Source of the DNA: Diphasiastrum complanatum
Taxonomy: Eukaryota > Streptophyta > Lycopodiopsida > Lycopodiales > Lycopodiaceae
Assembly: GCA_029204225.1 (NCBI GenBank)
Contig: CM055096.1
Location: forward strand, 3,626,014 to 3,690,013
Length of the DNA: 64,000 nucleotides
Reading direction: 5' to 3'
Shown here piece after piece: positions 11,441-23,274 of the stretch; position 1 is the stretch's first letter; every line of letters starts with the position of its first letter. The notes under the pieces were generated by a model. The model did no database searches, was not told the origin of the DNA, and saw nothing but the letters and a program-made list of their open reading frames with translations. The position numbers were made by a program, and so were the translations under genes.

Positions 11441-12060
11441 GCAAATTTTGACGTCCACGTCCGACGTATGCTCAAAAATTTTATAATCCGTCGCAATCCG
11501 ACACGTTGAGGTCCGATGTTTCAGTAAAAAATCTGAATATCAGAGTCCTGCGATCAGGAAATATGGGAGGCAACCAATTTTTCAAAGGCACGTCAGAGTC
11601 TGACATGTCAGATTCCGACATGCAGACGTGGATAACCTATCACAGATTTAAAAAAAAAATACTTGTAATCCGATGTGGACGTCGGAATCCGACGTGCGTC
11701 GGATTCCGACGTCCACGTCGGCAAGCCAAAAAGCCTGTCCGCGATATCTGGCACATTTGTCCGGGCCTGAATGGGCACAAACTTCAGATTCCGATGTGTT
11801 TGGAGGTCGTCGAATTTCGGTTTCAATCTTCCAATTTGCTCGATCCAGCGCCTTCTCTTTCACTTTGTCTTTTGTAGATCCCAGTATCTTTGGATCGATT
11901 GAGGGCGATTGAAGGCGATCAGTGCTTGAGGGCTTGAAGATCAGTGCTTGAAGGTGCTTGAAGATCATTGTTTGAGGTTGGTACTTGATTTTTGTTTGTT
12001 TGTTTGAGGTTGATGTTTGTTTGTTTGTTTTAACAGGAGATAGAGAGTGTGAAAGATAAA
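11440..12060. mobile_element. CACTA-type transposon terminal region with subterminal repeats
   Basis: Many copies of TCCGACGT/ACGTCGGA-like octamers occur in both orientations (for example around 11,448, 11,500, 11,608 and 11,670-11,721). This clustering is typical of the subterminal repeats bound by CACTA-family proteins. It lies on the 3' side of the minus-strand TNP2-like gene (13.4-17.3 kb), where one transposon end is expected. A possible end is 'cacgcaaattttgacgtcc' near 11,439. The opposite terminus was not found, so the exact boundaries and target duplication are not established. Confidence 0.55.
11670..11721. repeat. 52-bp near-perfect palindrome
   Basis: Two 25-base arms (11,670-11,694 and 11,697-11,721) are reverse complements with one mismatch and a 2-base spacer. 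They are made of CCGACGT/ACGTCGG units and are CpG-rich against an AT-rich background. It sits inside the CACTA subterminal repeat cluster. Confidence 0.9.
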
Positions 12061-12282
12061 AAGAGATGGAGAGAGAGTGTGTGTGTGTGTGTGTTTTTAA
12101 ATTTTGCATTGATTTAAAATGTTTTTGAATGGTCTTGTAATAGATTATTAGTATTATTTAGGATAGTAGATTTAGGATTATTAGATTTGTAATTTGTGAG
12201 AGAGAAAGAGAGAGAAGAGGTGAAGTGTACATGTATGGTTGAAGATATTGAAAGATTTTGTAGTCTTTTTAAAAAAAATAAA

Positions 12283-12288
<6 letters not shown>

Positions 12289-12366
<78 letters not shown>
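12289..12366. repeat. (AG)n microsatellite, about 78 bp
   Basis: An uninterrupted AG dinucleotide array. The Arg/Glu-repeat open frame over it is an artefact of the repeat. Confidence 0.98.
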
Positions 12367-12370
<4 letters not shown>

Positions 12371-12563
12371 CTATAATAGATTGTGATAGTGTTTATAATA
12401 GATTAATTTTTTATAGTGTTTATAATAGATTGTTAGATTTATTTGAGATAATGTTTAACATTTTGCATTGATGTAGAATTTAAGATTATAGATAAATACA
12501 TAATCTATGTAGTAATTAATAGATTGTTAGATTTTTATTTATTTAGGACTAAGAATGATAGAT

Positions 12564-12566
<3 letters not shown>

Positions 12567-12622
<56 letters not shown>
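12567..12622. repeat. (AG)n microsatellite, about 56 bp
   Basis: The second AG array of the cluster, following a spacer with 'gattgttagattt' phrases like the spacer before it. Confidence 0.98.
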
Positions 12623-12624
<2 letters not shown>

Positions 12625-12681
12625 TTTGTGTTTATTTGTAAACATGTTAATCATTCTACATTGATTTAAGATTTAAGATTT

Positions 12682-12712
<31 letters not shown>

Positions 12713-12765
12713 ATTGGAGAGAAGAAGTGTGTATGTGTTGTGTTTTGCATTTTGAATTTAAGATG

Positions 12766-12824
<59 letters not shown>

Positions 12825-12913
12825 TGTGTGTGTGTGTTTTGTATTATGCATTAGTTTAGGGTATTTAAGAGTGATAGATATATAAATAGTGTTTGATAGA
12901 ATTTATATTGGAT

Positions 12914-12948
<35 letters not shown>
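12682..12948. repeat. Cluster of three further (GA)n arrays
   Basis: GA arrays at about 12,682-12,704 (followed by a G run), 12,771-12,821 (followed by a short TG run) and 12,917-12,948. They are separated by AT-rich spacers that share phrases such as 'gcattttgaatttaag' and 'gatttaagatttaag'. The whole 12.2-12.95 kb stretch reads as a composite minisatellite in which GA tracts expanded repeatedly. Confidence 0.95.
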
Positions 12949-12949
<1 letters not shown>

Positions 12950-13440
12950 TTTTGATTAAGATTTATAGTAGTACATGACTAGATAGTGTTTGATGGTAAT
13001 TGTATGTTTGAATTTGCTTATAATAATGGTTCAATTGTGTAATATAGTGTTATTTTTTAATTGCTTGTGCATGTGACAAAAATATTAAAAAAAAAGAGAG
13101 CAAGCATTTAAAGAGCGAGCAATTGCACGTTTGCACTTAAGCTTCGAGTGAAGCTTCGAGTGAGTTTACCGGTGAGTTTGTGTTGTTTCAATTTGTTTTA
13201 TTATTAGAATACATTATCTAACATAGTAAGAAATTAAATGTAATTCATAATTTTCATTTTGTTCAAAGCAATACCGTATTTTATCACATACACTAGCAAT
13301 TAATTAATATGCAAAGGTGACATTCTGAAATAGGACATAACCGCAAGGTTCGGGTATTATAATTATCACATTCAACTCTATCTTTAAAAATATACATAAA
13401 AAATATTGCGATGAATATAAAAAAAAAGAATGATAGATAA
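12949..13440. other. No gene seen; 3' flank of the CACTA transposase remnant
   Basis: AT-rich, with no recognised feature beyond a short A-rich run near 13,085. It lies between the GA cluster and the end of the transposase reading frames. Confidence 0.5.
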
Positions 13441-16400
13441 TCATAGATCATTCTCATCATTTACATCATTTTCGTCATCACACAAGTCTTCACACTCATC
13501 TGAATCTAGGTCTAGGTATAAACATAAAATTCCAATCGTGTCTCTTTTATGATGTGAGTTACCATCATATTCAATCTCCACTTTTTCTAATTCTATCTCA
13601 TCCAAACGTGGGGGCCTCAAATTACCCCCAATTTGGTCTTGTACGATCGTAGGAATCTCATCATTTTCATTTGTACTTTCTTCTCCTTTCATTTCGACAT
13701 CATTTCGAGTTGGGATGAGTGGTTCAGGTTCATCCAAAAAGTCGTCAAAATTGGGTGGTGGTTCGTCGTGTGTATCCAATTCAACAATATCTTTTCCTTC
13801 AAACACGCGTCGTTTTCTTGCATTAAGTTGGATCATATACCACCATCTTGGGTCTATTCGATCTGGATGGAATAGAATCTGCCAAAGAATTAAAAAAAAT
13901 TAAGTTGATACATAAATAATTGGATTGTGAATATTAATGACATTGAAATTTTAGAGTCTCACTTGTTCGCAATGTCGTGACAATACTAAAGTGTCATGAG
14001 AGTCCATCGATATACATTCTGTTGAGTCGATTTGAAAAAACTTTGAGTTATCATTTCTAATTGTGGCGTTGCTTCCACGATAGATGACCTTAAACCATTT
14101 TACGTCAAAAATAAAGTATTTGTTGTTAGTCTCATGATCGACTTCATAAATATTTTGCAATGTGCCGACATATTCTAGGTCACCCGAAATGACATTAGGG
14201 TCCCTCCCACTAGAACAACTCTCTTGTTGAAAGTTGGCCATTATACCACAATCATATGTACGTCGCTTGTTGTCAACTCTCTCAACACGATAATGGTGTC
14301 CATATGCCTACATGGCAGTGTATGATGTATACTAAAACACAAAAAGAAAAAACAAATGTGTGTAATTAGAATACTATTCTTATATTGAGTAGTACAAAAA
14401 CAAAACATTGCATAAACAATATTACACTAACCTTCCATCCACATCCGCAAACAAATTCTCATTCTAATTTGGTCACTTCTTCTCCATTTTCGGATGCTTT
14501 TAGCATCGTATCAAAAACCCATTCACAAGAGAATTTTGAAGGTAAAGGCTCCAAAGGTTCGTCGTTCTCCAACACCCTTCTTCTTCTTCGATTGATATTT
14601 CTTCTTCGTTTCAATGTTATGTTTCTTTCCTTTTTGGCTTCTTCATACCTTGAAATCCACTTTTCCATTTGTCCACAATTATATAATATGAATGTGTCAA
14701 TTTTCTCTTTTAATTGAGGTGAAAGAATTTTTTGCACACCATTTCCTTGTGGTACTTCACCCTTAACAGGTTCATCTTCTTCTTCACACCGCATTTTTGG
14801 ACTTGCAGGATGCAATTGTGAGATTATTTCGGTGATATAAAACAAAGATTCTTGTACAATCCAACTTTCTGCAATGCTACCTTCTGGCCTTGCCCTTTGT
14901 CTCACAAAGTCCTTCAAAACTTTCATAAAGTGCTCAAGGTAGAACATCCATCTCGTGTGCACAGGTCCTACAATTGATACTTCTTCGACCAAATGCACTA
15001 GAAGATGGACTTGTATATCCAAAAAGGAAGTTGTAAAATCTCTTTCCAACAAACATACCATTTCAATCATTTGGATTTTCATGGAATCCAATTCACTATA
15101 TTTTATTTCTTTTGAGGAAATTTACCTGCAAGATTGATAGTACATTAGGTTGTTTAACACATAAAAAAATTGAAATATCACATATTTATACAAGTGCTTA
15201 ATAAAATATACAGACCTAATCATCGATGACAAATTGTAAAACGTATTTCGTACATCATCGTTGAAGAGACCTCGAATAGAAAGTGGAAGTATGAATTGCA
15301 ACATCTTATGACAATCATGTGATTTCAATCCACTTAATTTACCATCTTTGGTAAATGACTTGCATAAAGAATGTGCATAGCCTGTTGGAGTTCTCATTTG
15401 TTTTATGACATGTTTAACATAAGAATCCACGACACGCTAGGTGGAATCTCATCTCCACCTTCGGTGTATTGAATCCAATAGGGTCTTTTCACATTGGCCG
15501 CTTGTAGATCTTTACGAGCTGCAGAGTTGTCTTTTATGCCAATGATGTGGTTCCATAAGTATTCACCGACGTTTTTAAATATGTACATAGGATCCAATAG
15601 ATGATTTATCAATAAATTCCTCCAATAGGATAATTTATGAAAAATAGACAACCATTTCATACCATCAATGGATTCATTCCATGAAGCGTTGTGATGTTTA
15701 AGCCATTCACCATGTCATTCCGCTACTCCCATGCGTGGGGGTGGTGGTGTAGTTAGAGGATTATCTCTTCGCCCTCCAAAAAATTGCCTATTCAACATTC
15801 AAAAAGGATGATCAGGCGGCAAGTATTTGCGATGATTTGTACACCACTTTTTTTAACATATTTGTGCTGTGTTGAACCTCCAGAAGTGGTCCACAAATAT
15901 AACATGCGTTGTAACATAAGCTTAGTTAAATATACTCAAACATTAAGCCCTAAAATGTATTAGATTCATTATATAGATACCTGAACATTCGCTTAAATCG
16001 GGGTAGTCATGCATCGTCCACATTAGAATTCCAAGAACAACAAAGTTTCGTTGTTGTAAAGCTCTTGAGATGTTGAAAGCATGAATACCATTCCAAAGAA
16101 TGCTTAATTCATCAATCAAAGGTGCAAGATACACATCCATGTTCTTGGCCTTGTACTTTCCTAAAATCAATAAAGCCAATAACAAGTGTCTTATTTTAAT
16201 ACTCAACCATGGAGGTATGTTGTAATCAACAAGCACAACTGGCCATGTGGACCAAGTTGACGCTTTTCTGAATGCTCACCTCTATATAGAACATGGTCTT
16301 CTGGACATGCATGTCTTGTGTCATAATCCATTTCAAGCACAGTCATCATCTTTCATGCTTCTTTTCATGTTTTAGGTATCACATTTTCTTTCAGAAGTAT

Positions 16401-17250
16401 TCGATGCAACAACCTAAAAAAAGAGCAATGTGAGTTGTTAGAAAAAAAAAATTAACTTAATGTAAATATGCTATAAAGTATAATAGTTGTGTTATGCATT
16501 AAGTACCCGAATGAAGATGTCACGCTACGATCACTCCATTTGTATGTTGCTTGAAGGTTTAGAATAAGAATTGACGTAGCTAGTCTCAAAATGGATGCTC
16601 CAGGATATAGAGTAGTGTCTGCCTCCTTGCGCAATAGAATCTCGTCTTCATCCTTCTCAAATTGTTTGTGATCTCCATTTTCATTAGAAGATGCATGCAT
16701 ATCATCATTCTCAGTTGTTTCAAAGTAAAATTCAAACATGTTGTGCATTGCTTCATCGTGTTGCACCTCATCATCATAATCATTAGAATCAAGTTGATTA
16801 TTCTCTTTTCCAATTGTGTTTGCCTCTTCAACTTGTTTCATTCTTTGTTTTCTCATGTCTATCAAAACTTAATGTTGATTGTAACTAAACATGGATGAAT
16901 CAACTCCGTGGAATGGCATTCGATGTATTGGCTACACACATAAAACAAATTCCATAAGTGACATATATAGATTGACAAAGATTATAATAAAAAACAATCA
17001 TATAAAAGAAACAAACCTCAACGTCTTCCAAATTCGATGGTTGACCTTCTTCTTTTCGTCCAAACTTCCACAAATGATTTTCAACAATGCGTCTTTCATG
17101 CATCTTTTGTCCATCACACTTGAGGCATGTGCACCATATTTTATTTTGAAAATAATTTTTCTACGAGAAACAAAAATCAAGTACATGTCACTTTAGCACA
17201 ATATTTTAACTTATAGTAAAAAAAAATTTATGAACAAGAACACATGAATG
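13441..17250 (-). pseudogene. Decayed CACTA (En/Spm-type) TNP2 transposase gene
   Basis: Minus-strand fragments follow the order of plant TNP2-like proteins. The transposase-associated Cys domain ('CTCLKCDGQK...IVENHLWKFG', about 17,140-17,040) comes first, then an acidic N-terminal region and 'LYPGASILRLATSILILNLQ' (16,452-16,865), then 'ACPEDHVLYRGE' (about 16,310). The transposase core is 'IPPWLSIK' and 'NMDVYLAPLIDELSILWNG' (15,943-16,236), followed by 'IFKNVGEYLWNHIIG' (about 15,580). The DUF4218-like part has 'LSGLKSHDCHKMLQFILP' (about 15,320) and continues at 14,459-15,091. A DUF4216-like part (13,951-14,241) and an acidic tail (13,441-13,836) end the protein. Some gaps may be introns (a GT donor follows the SSFG codons near 16,505). 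Others are lesions: two TGA codons near 16,360-16,375, and a deletion between LYRGE and IPPW. Non-functional as it stands. Confidence 0.85.
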
Positions 17251-18819
17251 TTGATTACTTACCTTGTTAACTTGAGTACCGTCTTCATCGCTAGACTGAT
17301 TTGAATGTAATTCATCTCGTTGTGATAACCTGCATATATGCACAAGTACAAAACACAATTAACATAGAATTATTGTATGATTCTAATGTTTTAATTTTTA
17401 GATATATCTATTCTTATACATTGTCGCTTACATGATTCTTATGCTAATCTTGCTGCAGGTTCGAGCTCTACACGCATATCTCTATTCTTTTGTTAACCCA
17501 GGTACGAAAGTCCCACTCCAATATGCATTAACCTTTTTGTGGCACTTTTAATATCGTAGGGCCCAAATGTCAAGTTAGTGAATAAAGTTGGGTTTCCCTC
17601 CAATTTGGATGGTTTTCCATTCTTTTTTAAATTTGAATAATTAGGGAGGCAGAAATGGACCAATAAGATTCAGAGGCCAGAGTCCTCCTCTCTATTATAA
17701 AAAGGGACCAACTCGACTACGCCAATTTTTCGGTTTGCAGCATGTTTGTTGGATGGTTAGCTTGCATTAGGCATCTTGTCGTTGCATGAATAGTGTTAGA
17801 TCTGCATTTAGGGTTAGTTTGGGAGTGATTTTGCTTGATTTGAGTGGATTTGCTTGTTTGAAATCTAATCTAATTGTAAAATAAGAAAAGCTATTCAGAT
17901 CACCAATCTTAAGACCATTTGAATCTGAGATATCAGAAAAAACAGCAAAAATCGGTCAAATCTGCCAGATTTTGGTAAAAAAGAGACAAAAACCGACATC
18001 AGAGCTGATAACTTTTTGCCCTCTTTTAAAAAACCTTCGCCGAGTTGCAGACACCTTTGGTTCTGATCACAAAACCTTTAGTTTGAAGGAAAAAGTTTAA
18101 TTCCCAGCAGATTTTCATAAACATCAGAAAAAAATTGTCAAAAAAATCCAAAAAATCACCAAAACCCTAAAAATACAGAAAAAACAACCTTCTTCCGATT
18201 CACTGAGCATAGGTGTGATTCAGATCTATCTACTGCCAGGTCGACAAAGAATAATACCAAAAGTAGAAGGGTTTTCAGAGGATCAGTTGTCATATTGCCA
18301 TATTTTTGCCAAAAAAGTCACTTTTTTGCAAAAATACCAGTTTTACTCTTGATCCTTTGCCAAAACCTTCGTCGAGTCTTCAAAATATTTTCTTTATAGT
18401 AAAATACCATATCTAAGTCTGGCGAAGATTCTTCTTGTCCAGATCATAGAAAATCTTGTTTTTTACTCTCGCCAAACTACAGATACTATATTTTCTTGTG
18501 TCAGAAACCTTCGCCGCATTGTTGAACCTTTGCTGAGCCAACCCTCGCCTAGGGAACTTTCGTTAGTTTTATTTTTAGGTTCTGATTTTTCAGATCAAGT
18601 CTCTGCAAAATTTTGGTCAAATATGATACAGTCTGATTTGGATTCTGAATTTTTTTTCATTTTTTAGAAGTATCGATTAATTGAATTTCAAAATCTTTTT
18701 CACAATATAGAAATTAGATTCTTGAAAAGCAGAATAGATCTAGCAGATCTAATCTAAGATAATTTTTGATTAAAAAATCTAGATCCAATCTCATTGTCTG
18801 CTTGATCTAAATTTGTAAA
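17251..18819 (+). mobile_element. Probable 5' LTR/leader region of a gypsy element
   Basis: Non-coding sequence upstream of a gag-like frame. A promoter-like 'ctattataaaaaggg' occurs at about 17,693, followed by pyrimidine- and A-rich leader sequence with repeated phrases about 'ccttcgccgag'. I could not place LTR ends, a primer site or target duplications, so the boundaries are nominal. The first 200 bases or so may still belong to the CACTA element. Confidence 0.4.
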
Positions 18820-19688
18820 GATGGTTGTCCCTGGAGCTTTTCTGGGAGGTGCTCCTCAGGAAGTCAATCCAATTATTGTTAGAAGAGTACCTCGTTTGGA
18901 TCTACCCAAATACAATGGATTAACAGATCCAGTTAGATTTCTTTAGATCTATGTTGAATCATGTGAATTTAATGGCAAATTTTCTCTCAAGATAAACTTA
19001 AGCTATTTCCTATGGCCTTAACAGATGCAACACAAGATTGGTACTATAATCAAGATGAAATTGAGCGTGCATATTGGGAGGTTGTTAAAAGAGCCCTTAT
19101 CATGCGATTCAAACCTCGAAAGTTTATGGAAGACCCTTTCCTAATTTTAAGTAAAATTAAAATGGGAAAGCGAGAAATGGTTTGAGATTACATTGAACGG
19201 GTGAAACGCCTCAGATCTGAGAGCTGATTAACGAAAATGCCATGATTATGTGGTTTTTGTCAGGTTTACCTAAACGAATCAGATGTGAGCTGAAATGCCA
19301 TAATGAGTATGCACTCTTGCAAAATGCTATGGATGATGCAATTCGGGAGGACGATGAAGATTCAGATGATGAGCCAAATATCAGTATGTTGCCTTATATA
19401 GTAGGACAGACTACTACGACATCCACCACTATTGCATTGACAAATGTCAACGCTATTGTAGAAATGATGCTCAACAAGTTTGAGAAACTAGGAAAGAACC
19501 AAGAGAAACATATGGAAAAGTTGCAGTCGCAATTTGATGAGAAGATCAAAGCATTGGAAGATTTTCATGGAAAAGAAAACAAGGAACCTAAAAAGTTTGC
19601 GAAGACTTTTCTTACCAGGGAAAATGTCTGGTGTTCTATTTGTACAGGAAATCACACAGTGAATGAGTGTCCTCATTTGAAAAAATGA
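18820..19688 (+). pseudogene. Degenerate Ty3/gypsy gag
   Basis: The frame starts MVVPGAFLGGAPQEVNP, with 'RVPRLDLPKYNGLTDPVRFL' typical of plant gypsy gag, then in shifted frames 'ALTDATQDWYYNQ' and 'MRFKPRKFMEDPF'. It ends in a 148-codon open stretch (19,242-19,688) with an acidic segment, a predicted coiled coil (MLNKFEKLGKNQEKHMEK) and a shortened zinc knuckle CSICTGNHTVNEC (CX2CX3HX4C). At least one frameshift and several stops interrupt it. It belongs to the same element as the protease, reverse transcriptase and integrase remnants downstream. Confidence 0.75.
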
Positions 19689-20799
19689 CTGGAAATCAGT
19701 GTACGCCATTTGTGTAATTCGCCTGATCATAAGACTGCTTTTTGCAACTTCAATCCTCGGATAATTCAGCAACGGTATGCCCAAATGAGATATCAAGAAC
19801 CATAGTATGGAGGAAATCTAGCAGATAGACCTTGACAAACCGCTCTTGGATACCCGGAACGTTTAGCCTTACCTGCCCCACCAAAGCACTCTATTCCTCC
19901 TGCCAATTTGATGGAACCAGAACTGTACAGAAGTGCTGAGCAATGGAACAATGTAATGATCAAGAAGGTGGATCTTCAGAACAATATGCTATTTATGCTT
20001 TCGCACAACAATAAGCCTCTAGAAACTGGACCAGAGCACCGCTTGGATGCTTTGCCTGTGGAGAAAATCACAGAGTTGCGAAATGTCCAAATAAAAAAAA
20101 ATTTGTACCATTCTATCATGATTGTGATTATGGGCATTGCTATAAAGATTGTCCAGCAAGACCGAAGCCACCACCAGCTACAACTTCTATAAATTTGATA
20201 ACTATCAAGCAAAGACCAGTAGCTCATAATAAATCAAGTGTACCCTTGATGGTGGTCACCGAACCATAGAAGCAAAAAGAACCAATAACGAATCCAGTAC
20301 CTACTGATTCTATATCATTGAACGGAATACCAACAGCATCTGGAGTCTATCCCAATCTTCATGCAGAAAAAAGAAGATATCAGGATATGAGGCAATGGAT
20401 TAAACATCTGCAAGAAGAAGAGGAACTAGAAGCTGCTAAAGCAACAACCGAAGTTCGTTCTTCACCATTGCAGCCACCAAGAAATTCACGTACAAATATG
20501 AATGATCGGTTGCATCATCATGCGAAATCCTTCAAAATGACTGAACCGGAAGTGCCGCAAACAGAATTGCTCATGAATATTTTATCTAGTAAGATTAATA
20601 TTTCATTGGGAGAGTTCCTGAAGTTGGTGCCAAAAGCAAAAGAAGTCTTATCGCAAAAGTTAGCTCAAGCAGTACCAGAATCCATCAAGAGCCACTTTCA
20701 GAATCCAATGAAGTACTCCATGTCGGAGCTGCTTGGGAAAGTGAACAAAAGAATATCACTCTGCCAATACAACATAGACAATTTTCTAAGAAAAAAGCT
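19689..20799 (+). pseudogene. Gypsy gag-protease spacer
   Basis: A decayed continuation of the gypsy polyprotein. The longest open piece (20,318-20,803, 161 codons) contains a charged helical stretch 'QWIKHLQEEEELEAAKA'. No catalytic domain is visible. The order and orientation between gag and protease are as expected for a gypsy spacer. Confidence 0.5.
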
Positions 20800-21072
20800 G
20801 TGATAGATGGCAGTTCAGGAGTTAACCTGATTTCTACAAAGCTATGTACAAAATGGGGCCTTACAAAGATAAAGCCTGTGACTTTTGCCATTAAACTAGC
20901 TAATCAAACGACAGTTCATCCGCGAGGAATGGTTGAAGATGTACCAGTCAGAATTGCGAGAATACAATTCTTCATTACTTTTGTAGTAATGGACTTACCA
21001 GAAGTGCCAAATGTCTACCGAATCCTATTGGGACATCCATGGTTACAAGTTGTGCAAGTAATTCATAACTAG
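20800..21072 (+). pseudogene. Gypsy aspartic protease domain
   Basis: 'VIDGSSGVNLISTKLC' aligns with the retroviral-type aspartyl protease entry strand (consensus D-T/S-G-A/S). Here the site reads DGSSG, an altered active site. 'YRILLGHPWLQ' matches the conserved ILG(R/H)PWL flap-to-C-terminal motif of gypsy proteases. A stop follows shortly after, and the pol frame resumes only at 21.66 kb. Confidence 0.7.
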
Positions 21073-21660
21073 GGTACCGGAAAAATCACTTTTGAAAATC
21101 GTGAACGTGCAGTCAAAGTTGATCCTGCAACTTGGACTATCAGACCAGTGGTTCAAAAAGAGGATGATGATTCATCAATAATGGATCATCCTTGTGACCA
21201 TCGAGAGAAAAAATTGGGAGTTCATTACAATTTTCAAACAGATAGTGTCAACTGAAATGAACCTCTTGCAACGATTGATTGTATAGTAGGATATATGTGT
21301 CAGCAAGATAATCAATCAGATTTGAGTGAGATTGTATAATTGGATCGAACCTTGGATACAGCGATTACTTTTTCATTGAATGTGCTGAATGTAGCTTGGA
21401 TATCAATGAAACCTATACCAGATCTGATTGAAGATGACAATGATGACAATGCAAAACTTACGGATGCGCAGATTCTCAATCATATGGATTCGAACAGATT
21501 TGGAGTGCGTAACATTTCTAATGAACCAACAGTTAACCGCCCAAAGCAATTATATTGAAGGAAGATAGGATCACAAGATCAATGACGAAGAAATAAGCCA
21601 AGCAACATTATAATATGCTCCTGAAATGGAAAAATTCCCCTCAAAAGATTAATTCAGAGA
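21073..21660 (+). pseudogene. Gypsy protease-RT linker, decayed
   Basis: Stop-interrupted linker sequence between the protease and reverse transcriptase remnants. A 72-codon open piece lies at 21,340-21,558. No domain is recognised. Confidence 0.45.
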
Positions 21661-22479
21661 ATGTGCCACCCTTACTGGATAAAGCCAAAGGGAAAGTCGA
21701 AGAAGATGCTACAAGTTAGAATTCTAGCAAGATATCATCGTCCACGATCAATTCCTGCTAAGAAGGCTAAGCGAAGATCCAAGACAAGTCCTTTCAAAAA
21801 GGAACATGCAGATGTAGTCCATCATGATATGCCCGAACATTTTAGACGTTATACATTAGATGATGTGGTTATCATGTTACCTAAAGCACATCGTGAACTT
21901 GAAGAACATGTGCCAGACTCAAAAGACATTTATGATGGTCCGGCTAGGACACAGCCAATGAATCTTGCTGAACTAGAAAAATCGAAAAAGATTGTACAAG
22001 TTGGTTCACAACTTAATCCTAAACAATATCAAGCACTTTCCATGTTACTTATTAAGTATCAAGATTGCTTTGCATGGACTTATCAAGATGTAAAGGGTAT
22101 TTCGACATCAGTTATTGAACATACCATACCTTTAGTACCTGATGCAGTTCCAAGGGTTAGAAAGTTCTATCGCTGTAATCCTAATGTTGTGGATCTGATA
22201 AAGAAAGAACTTCAGCGATTGCTTGACGCCGATTTCATTTATGAGATCGAGCATACCGAATGGATCTCACCAATTGTCATTGTTCCTAAGAAGAATGGAA
22301 AATTGAGAATTTGTGTGAATCTCAAGGCATTGAACAAAGTGACCCGGAAGAATCACTTTTTGTTACCTTTTACTGAAAGCATTTTGGATTGCCTTGATGG
22401 CGCGAAAGCTTATAGTTTTCTGGATGGATTTAGTGGTTACAACCAGGTGAAGATAGAATTATTCAACAACAGAACGTGA
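21661..22479 (+). pseudogene. Gypsy reverse transcriptase, 5' half only
   Basis: This 272-codon open stretch contains the pre-RT linker 'HDMPEHFRRYTLDDVVIMLP' and 'DIYDGPARTQP', then RT fingers/palm motifs 'EHTEWISPIVIVPKKNGKLR', 'ICVNLKALNKVT' and 'AYSFLDGFSGYNQVKIE'. Sequence after the SGYNQ motif, including the catalytic YxDD box, is missing: the reading jumps directly to RNase H-like sequence near 22,470. A related linker fragment on the minus strand lies at 47.3-47.7 kb and shares the YDGPART block. Confidence 0.85.
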
Positions 22480-23230
22480 GGCGTTAGCCATGAGTTTTTC
22501 TGTTTGAAAATTTCGTCACTATCTCATGGAAATGCACTTGCATTTTATACGGATCACCAGCCGTTATTTTACTTGGTAAACAAGACGAGCAATACTGGAC
22601 GTATTGCAAGTACCAGAATTAATCATGTTTTCACATGATGACATGGGCGGAGGACACTTCTCTATAGATATTACTGTTCGCAAACTTTTGCAATCAGGTT
22701 GTTGGTGGACTGCATTTCAAAAGGACACAAAAAATTTTATTCAAACATGTGATGTTTGCCAGCAAGCACGACAGCCTATTGGACAAAATTATGAACCCTT
22801 GCATCCGGTTTTATCGCAAGCACCATTTGAAAAATGGGACTGGATTATGTTAGTCCTATTCATCCTGCTGCGCAAGGATCTCAGGCCAGATACATTATCG
22901 TAGCAACTGATTATATGACCAAGTGGGTTGAAGCCAAAGCAGTCAAAGTTGCTGATGCAGAATCTACGACCAAATTTCTCTATGAAAATATTATAATCAG
23001 ATTTGGATGTCCAATCGAGATTGTCAGTGACCGGGGTATACAATTTGTTAATCAAACTATAAAGTGTTTACTGGAAGATTTTTTTGTTATACACAGATTT
23101 TGTACTCCTTACTATCCCAGAGGGAATGGTCAAGCTGAATCTTCCAATAAGATTCTCTGCACTATTATGACGAAGACAATTGAAATGAGTTGAACTGATT
23201 GGGAACATAAACTGTATGCAGCTGTTACAT
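22480..23230 (+). pseudogene. Gypsy RNase H remnant and integrase
   Basis: An RNase H remnant shows 'EREALAMSFSV' and, in another frame, 'ALAFYTDHQPLFYLVNKTSN'. The integrase follows: an HHCC-type region 'GGGHFSIDITVRKLLQSGCW' with CDVC, then the DDE core. The core has 'GLDYVSPIHP', 'RYIIVATDYMTKWVEA', 'IVSDRGIQFVN' and 'YYPRGNGQAESSNK', so the three acidic catalytic positions look present. Two frames are needed (22,604-22,903 and 22,834-23,193), and a stop ends the core at 23,193, after which 'DWEHKLYAAVTYLCN' is still readable. Nonfunctional overall. Confidence 0.85.
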
Positions 23231-23274
23231 ACTTATGTAACTAGCAGTTCTTCAGACCCCTAATAGTCCATTTA

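Noticed and set aside
12196-12471. Open frame with a long Arg-Glu repeat
   Set aside because: It is the translation of a pure (AG)n microsatellite.
17251-18819. Exact LTR boundaries for the gypsy element
   Set aside because: No matching second LTR, primer site or target duplication could be found by eye, so only a nominal leader region is given.
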